Assembly (NCBI RefSeq): GCF_001953985.1
Contig: NZ_MBEI01000069.1
Span: forward strand, 109,197 to 173,196
Reading direction: 5' to 3'
Length of the DNA stretch: 64,000 nucleotides
From: Mycobacterium colombiense
Lineage (GTDB): Bacteria > Actinomycetota > Actinomycetes > Mycobacteriales > Mycobacteriaceae
This document shows, piece after piece, positions 59,911 through 64,000 of this stretch. The stretch's first letter is position 1. Every line of letters begins with the position of its first letter. The notes below the pieces were generated by a model that did no database searches, was not told the DNA's origin, and saw only the letters and a program-made list of their open reading frames with translations. The position numbers were made by a program, and so were the translations under genes.

Positions 59911-60741
59911 ATGCTGACAACGACGGTCGATGGCTTATGGGTGTTGCAGGCGATCACCGGGGTGGAGCAGACCTGCCCTGAGCTGGGGCTGCGGCCGATG
60001 TTGCCGCGTCTGGACACCCCGGAGCGCGCGAGGAGCCACCCCGCGGCCGCCGAGTTGGTGGCCGCCGGTGCCCTCGACGAGGCCGGCAACGTCGACCCGA
60101 TGATCCGTGAGTGGCTGACGGTCCTGTTGCGGCGAGACCTGGGGCTGCTGGTGATGATCGGGGTGCCGGGCCGCGAGCCGACGCGCGCATCGATTTGCCG
60201 TTTCGCGACGTGGTGGGTGGTCTTGGAACGCCACGGCGACATGGTGCGGTTGTATCCCGCGGGCACGGCCGGCAACGAAGCGTCGGCCAGCGACCTCCTG
60301 GTCGGTCAGATCGAGCGGCTGTGCGGCGTGGCCGAGGCGGCGCCGCTGAAGCCGGTCACCCTCGACACCGAGCAATTGCTGAACTCGGTGCGCGACACCG
60401 CCAGCCTGCGCTCGTTCCTGCTCGAGCAGCGCCTCGACGCCGACCAGCTGCAGATGGTCCTGACCGCCGCCGATCCCGCGCGGTCCGCGCAGGCGAACAT
60501 CGTGGGGCTGCAGGCCGGTGTCGGCCCGGACGAATTGGCGCGGATCGCCGTCGGCGATTCGACGGTGTCCATCGTGGACACCCCCGCGGGCCGGATCTGC
60601 ATCGAGAGCGTCACCTCGGGACAGCGCCAGTACCAGATTCTCTCGCCTGGCTCGCGCACGGACATCGGCGGAGCGATTCAGCGGCTCATCCGCCGGCTGC
60701 CCGCCGGCGACGAGTGGCACTCGTATCGGCGAGTGGTGTGA
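59911..60741 (+). CDS. espG2: EspG2, PE/PPE chaperone of ESX-2
   Basis: Cytosolic chaperone of 276 aa, identical in length to M. tuberculosis EspG2 as recalled. It contains MLTTTVDGLWVLQAITGVEQTCPELGLRPMLP and HRRVV-type C-terminus, plus QYQILSPGSRTDIGGAIQRLIRRLPAGDEW, the conserved EspG beta-sheet region. It should bind the PPE69-like tip of the PE/PPE pair and deliver it to the ESX-2 membrane complex. Separated from the next gene by 162 bases. Confidence 0.88.
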   Translation: MLTTTVDGLWVLQAITGVEQTCPELGLRPMLPRLDTPERARSHPAAAELVAAGALDEAGNVDPMIREWLTVLLRRDLGLLVMIGVPGREPTRASICRFATWWVVLERHGDMVRLYPAGTAGNEASASDLLVGQIERLCGVAEAAPLKPVTLDTEQLLNSVRDTASLRSFLLEQRLDADQLQMVLTAADPARSAQANIVGLQAGVGPDELARIAVGDSTVSIVDTPAGRICIESVTSGQRQYQILSPGSRTDIGGAIQRLIRRLPAGDEWHSYRRVV

Positions 60742-60891
60742 GGTGTCCGGTCCGCTATCGGATGCCAAACGCGCATGGTGCTCCGGATGCGAACCGATGA
60801 AACTAACTTAGATAACCAAAGTCTTGGAATAGCAACGCCTGTCGTACTTGAAAGGTTTCTGAACGGGTAAACGCGGTATCGCCAGCCGTGT

Positions 60892-60897
60892 TAGCAT
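60892..60897 (+). promoter_or_regulatory. -10 TAGCAT for leaderless Rv3888c-like mRNA
   Basis: TAGCAT fits TANNNT, with 6 bases between it and GTG 60904. In this layout the second half of the ESX-2 block has its own promoter inside the locus, next to the largest internal gap (162 bases). No -35 recognised. Confidence 0.42.
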
Positions 60898-60903
60898 CTC
60901 GTC

Positions 60904-61929
60904 GTGACGAGCCCTTGGAATGACCCGAATATGTCGGACGAAGGAGCGCTCAGACGGGGGGATCCGTCAGGGGGCAGCAACTTTCCGGATTCGGTATCCG
61001 ACACGATGCGTATTACCGATCTGGCCGCGCCGCGAAAAATTCCACCGGGGTCGGGATGGCGGAAATTCATTTACTCCATCTCGTTTCACAAAATAAATCC
61101 CGGTGAGTCGCCCCGTGAGCGGCATTACCGGGATTTACAGAACCGCATCCGTCGGCATATTCGACGGCAGTACGTCATCACGGTCGTCTCCGGCAAGGGC
61201 GGCGTGGGCGTCACGACGCTCGTCGCCTGCCTCGGCGGAGTGTTCCGGGAATGCCGCCCGCAGAACGTGATTGCGATCGACGCGGTCCCGGGCTTCGGAA
61301 CTCTGGCCGACCGGATCGACGAATCCCCGCCCGGGGACTACACCGCCATCATCAACGACACCGATGTCCAGGGCTACGCGGATATCCGAGAACATCTGGG
61401 CCAGAACGTCATTGGTCTCGACGTCCTGGCCGGAAACCGGACCTCCGACCAGCCCAGGCCGCTGGTGCCCGCAATGTTTTCCGGGGTGCTGTCGCGGCTG
61501 CGGCGCACCCACACCGTGATGATCGTCGACACCTCCCCGGACCTCGAACACGAAGTGATGAAGCCGGTGCTGGAGAACACCGACACCCTCGTGTTCGTCT
61601 CCGGCATCACCGCGGACCGGTCGCGTCCGGTGCTGCGGGCGGTGGATTACCTGCGGTCGCAGGGTTACCACGAATTAGTCTCGCGCAGCACCGTGATCGT
61701 CAACCACACCGACCAGATCACCGACAAGGACGCGTTGGCTTACCTCACCGAGCGGTTCACCAAGGTGGGGGCGACGGTCGAAGTACTGCCGTTTGATCCC
61801 CACCTCGCCAAAGGCGGCATCATCGATACCGTTCACGAGCTGAATAAGAAATCGCGATTGCGCCTCTTCGAAATCACCGCCGGATTGGCGGACAAATACA
61901 TTCCTGACGCCGAGCGGTCGGTGCCGTGA
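60904..61929 (+). CDS. ESX-2 MinD/Soj-like ATPase (Rv3888c-like)
   Basis: Protein of 341 aa, the same length as Rv3888c. An N-terminal disordered, charged region (about 1-70) precedes a MinD-type ATPase domain. Deviant Walker A VVSGKGGVGVTT starts near residue 94; switch motifs include VIAIDAVPG and MIVDTSPDLE. These proteins bind the membrane and may organise the ESX-2 machinery. GTG start placed for a leaderless transcript. Overlaps eccD2 as GTGA at 61926. Confidence 0.86.
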   Translation: MTSPWNDPNMSDEGALRRGDPSGGSNFPDSVSDTMRITDLAAPRKIPPGSGWRKFIYSISFHKINPGESPRERHYRDLQNRIRRHIRRQYVITVVSGKGGVGVTTLVACLGGVFRECRPQNVIAIDAVPGFGTLADRIDESPPGDYTAIINDTDVQGYADIREHLGQNVIGLDVLAGNRTSDQPRPLVPAMFSGVLSRLRRTHTVMIVDTSPDLEHEVMKPVLENTDTLVFVSGITADRSRPVLRAVDYLRSQGYHELVSRSTVIVNHTDQITDKDALAYLTERFTKVGATVEVLPFDPHLAKGGIIDTVHELNKKSRLRLFEITAGLADKYIPDAERSVP

Positions 61930-63455
61930 CAGCGCCGCATAAGGTCGCCTTCCCGGCGCGTTGTGCGGTCAACATTTCTTACGAGAAGCACCTGTGTTCG
62001 CAGGTATTCCCCGCCGGAATTCCGATGGAGGGATTCTTCGAGGGAATGGTCGAGCTGTTCGACGCCGATTTGAAGCGCAAAGGCTTTGACGGCATCGCAT
62101 TGCCCGCCGGCAGCTACGAACTCCACAAGATCAACGGCGTTCGGCTCGATATCAATAAAAGCCTCGACGAGCTGGGTGTCCAGGACGGCGACACCCTGGT
62201 GCTGGTTCCCCGGGTCGACGGCGAGTCGTTCGAACCGCAATACGAATCGCTGTCAACGGGGTTGGCGGCCATGGGCAAGTGGCTGGGCCGCGACGGTGGC
62301 GATCGGATGTTTGCGCCGGTGACACCGTTGACGGCCGCGCACACCGCGGTCGCGGTGATCGCGATGGCCGTCGGGGTTGTGGTGGCCCTGACCCTGCGGG
62401 CGCGGACTTTTACCGACGGCCCCATCCCCGCCGCGGTGTCGGGCGCCGTCGGTGCCCTGCTGCTCGTCGCCACGCTGGTGGTGCGGAGCGGGTGGCGGGA
62501 GCGGCGCGACCTGTTCAGCGGGTTCGCCTGGCTGGCGGTGTTGTCGCTCGCTGCCGCCGGTGCCTGCGCGCCCCCGGGTGTGCTGGGTGCGGCCCATGGG
62601 CTCATCGGCGCCGTGGTGGTGATCCTGGGCGCCATCGCCATCGGGGTGACCGCGCGAAACCGTTGGCAGACGGCGGTGGTGACCGCGGTGGTGACCGTCT
62701 GCGGCATCCTGGCCGCCATCGCCGCCGTCCGCATGTTCCGGCCGGCCTCGGCCCAGGTGCTGGCGGTCTGCGTGTTGGTCGGATTGCTGGTCCTGGTCCG
62801 GATGGCCCCCCTGATCGCATTGTGGGTGGCGCGGGTCAGGCCGCCGCATTTCGGATCGATCACCGGTCGTGATCTGTTCGCGCGGCGCGAGGGAATGCCC
62901 GTCGACACCGTGTCTCCGGTCAGTGAGGACGAATCCGAGGACGAGGACAACGAATTGACCGATATCACCGCCCGCGGCGCCGCGATCGCCGCCTCGGCGC
63001 GTCTGGTCAACGCGGTCCAGGTGGGCCTGTGCGTCGGGGTGTCGGTGGTGCTGCCCGCCGCGGTGTGGGGCGTGTTGACGCCGGGACGCCAGTGGGCGTG
63101 GTTGGCGCTGGTGGTCGCCGGGCTCGTGATCGGCATCTTCCTCACCCAGGGACGGGGATTCGCCGCCAAGTATCAGGCCATCGCGCTCGTGTGCGGGGCA
63201 TCCGCCGCGGTGTGCGCGGGCGTGGTCAAGTACGCGGTCGCCGCGCCGAAAGACGTTATGACCGGCCTGATGTGGCCCGTGGTGGCGGTGGCGACCTTCG
63301 CCGCCTTGGGCTTGGCCGCGGCACTTTTGGTGCCGGCCATGAGGTTTCGGCCATTCATCCGGTTGACCGTGGAATGGGTGGAAGTGCTCGCGTTCATCGT
63401 CCTGTTGCCGGCGGCGGCGGCCTTGGGAGGGCTCTTCACGTGGATTCGCCACTGA
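61926..63455 (+). CDS. eccD2: EccD2, ESX-2 membrane channel component
   Basis: Membrane protein of 509 aa, the same length as EccD2. An N-terminal ubiquitin-like domain (about 10-90, VAFPARCAVNISYEKHLCSQV to LVPRVDGESFE) precedes eleven or so membrane segments (from about residue 135). EccD dimers line the ESX pore. GTG 61926 overlaps the Rv3888c-like stop. The 3' end overlaps mycP2 by 16 bases. Confidence 0.9.
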   Translation: MTAPHKVAFPARCAVNISYEKHLCSQVFPAGIPMEGFFEGMVELFDADLKRKGFDGIALPAGSYELHKINGVRLDINKSLDELGVQDGDTLVLVPRVDGESFEPQYESLSTGLAAMGKWLGRDGGDRMFAPVTPLTAAHTAVAVIAMAVGVVVALTLRARTFTDGPIPAAVSGAVGALLLVATLVVRSGWRERRDLFSGFAWLAVLSLAAAGACAPPGVLGAAHGLIGAVVVILGAIAIGVTARNRWQTAVVTAVVTVCGILAAIAAVRMFRPASAQVLAVCVLVGLLVLVRMAPLIALWVARVRPPHFGSITGRDLFARREGMPVDTVSPVSEDESEDEDNELTDITARGAAIAASARLVNAVQVGLCVGVSVVLPAAVWGVLTPGRQWAWLALVVAGLVIGIFLTQGRGFAAKYQAIALVCGASAAVCAGVVKYAVAAPKDVMTGLMWPVVAVATFAALGLAAALLVPAMRFRPFIRLTVEWVEVLAFIVLLPAAAALGGLFTWIRH

Positions 63456-64000
63456 AAAGGGCCGCGGCGGTGACCGCCGCCGTCGCCCTGGTCGCGTTAT
63501 CAGCCGATATCCCTGCCGCGCTTGCCATTACACCACCCACGGTGGATCCGGGAATGGTGCCGCCGGACGGGCCGCCACGACCCGACCAGCCGATGCGCCG
63601 CGCCAACAGCTGCTCGACCCCGATCACCGTGAGAAACCCCGATGTCGCGCAGATGGCGCCGGGGTTCAACCTGCTGAACATCACGAAGGCGTGGCAATAC
63701 AGCACCGGCAACGGCGTTCCCGTGGCTGTGATCGACACCGGGGTCTCGCCGAACCCGCGGCTACCCGTGGTACCCGGTGGCGACTACATCATGGGCGAGG
63801 ACGGCCTGTCGGATTGCGACGCCCACGGCACGATCGTCAGCTCGATCATCGGCGGTGCGCCGCAAGGGATTCTGCCGATGCCGCGACCGATGCCCGCCAC
63901 CCCGGCCTTCCCTCCGCCGGCCGGCCCGCCGCCGGTCGCCGGGGCGCCGCCCCCGCCGGTCGAAGTGCCACCCCCGGTCAGTCTCTTATACACACGCGGT
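63440..64000 (+). CDS. mycP2: MycP2 subtilisin-like mycosin (3' end missing)
   Basis: Start of a mycosin protease of ESX-2. Signal peptide, then CSTPITVRNPDVAQMAPGFNLLNITKAWQYSTGNGVPVAVIDTGVSPNPRLP with catalytic Asp99, and DCDAHGTIVSSIIGG with catalytic His129; the Ser lies beyond the window. It matches remembered MycP2 through VEVPPPV and then changes abruptly to SLLYTRG. This change coincides with GTCTCTTATACACA (63981-63994), part of the Tn5/Nextera mosaic end, so the last ~20 bases are probably not native. GTG start overlaps eccD2. Confidence 0.88.
   Translation, partial: MDSPLKRAAAVTAAVALVALSADIPAALAITPPTVDPGMVPPDGPPRPDQPMRRANSCSTPITVRNPDVAQMAPGFNLLNITKAWQYSTGNGVPVAVIDTGVSPNPRLPVVPGGDYIMGEDGLSDCDAHGTIVSSIIGGAPQGILPMPRPMPATPAFPPPAGPPPVAGAPPPPVEVPPPVSLLYTRG

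Overview
The window is high-GC DNA with the hallmarks of a slow-growing Mycobacterium: an mce operon, PE/PPE genes, an ESX type VII secretion locus, mycolic acid methyltransferase, WS/DGAT, CYP142-type P450, F420-dependent oxidoreductases and many ATGA-coupled genes. The ESX genes match ESX-2, which I associate with slow growers. No tRNA, rRNA, IS element or CRISPR array was recognised.

Layout. 1-10809: the 3' part of yrbEB, mceA-F, two mce-associated secreted or membrane proteins and a double-TetR regulator resembling Mce3R, which together suggest an mce3-like lipid importer. 11085-13213: small membrane proteins, a 55-codon ORF, and a coupled pair of a lipoprotein and a TiaS-like protein. 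13285-15793: a coupled membrane protein/PE/PPE operon (PPE-PPW type). 15815-22686: two methyltransferases, a Ddn-like protein, a SulP transporter, an LLM oxidoreductase, a 2-hydroxyacid dehydrogenase and an RsbW-like anti-sigma kinase. 22675-29778: CYP142-like P450, WS/DGAT, PhoU, MFS, hemerythrin-like protein and a mycolate methyltransferase. 29803-33913: a phosphonate-type catabolic island (PHS-family MFS, divergent GntR, phosphonatase-like HAD, zinc dehydrogenase). 34034-42769: assorted metabolic and regulatory genes.

43011-50055: two neighbouring NitT/TauT-type ABC importers. The first has two different permeases and two different ATPases. ATPase 1 has a degenerate signature (LSSGV) and ATPase 2 lacks the H-loop histidine, so both defects fall in the same composite ATP site of a predicted heterodimer. 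This is the most unusual system in the window. 50000-57275: DUF998 protein, alpha/beta hydrolase lipoprotein, Eis-like acetyltransferase, acyl-CoA dehydrogenase with a TetR regulator, an orphan PrrB-like histidine kinase and a VOC protein.

57524-64000: ESX-2 core (PE36-, PPE69-, EsxD-, EsxC-, EspG2-, Rv3888c-like, EccD2, and a MycP2 cut by the window end). The eccB2 and eccC2 genes expected directly upstream are absent. The last ~20 bases depart from expected MycP2 coding sequence and contain 14 bases of the Tn5/Nextera mosaic end, which suggests an assembly artefact.

Regulatory signals read by eye include four -10 elements placed for leaderless starts, three SigF-like promoters within 6.5 kb, and palindromic operators beside a TetR, a PadR, a methyltransferase and the P450 gene. 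Identifications by name rest on remembered family sequences, not on searches.
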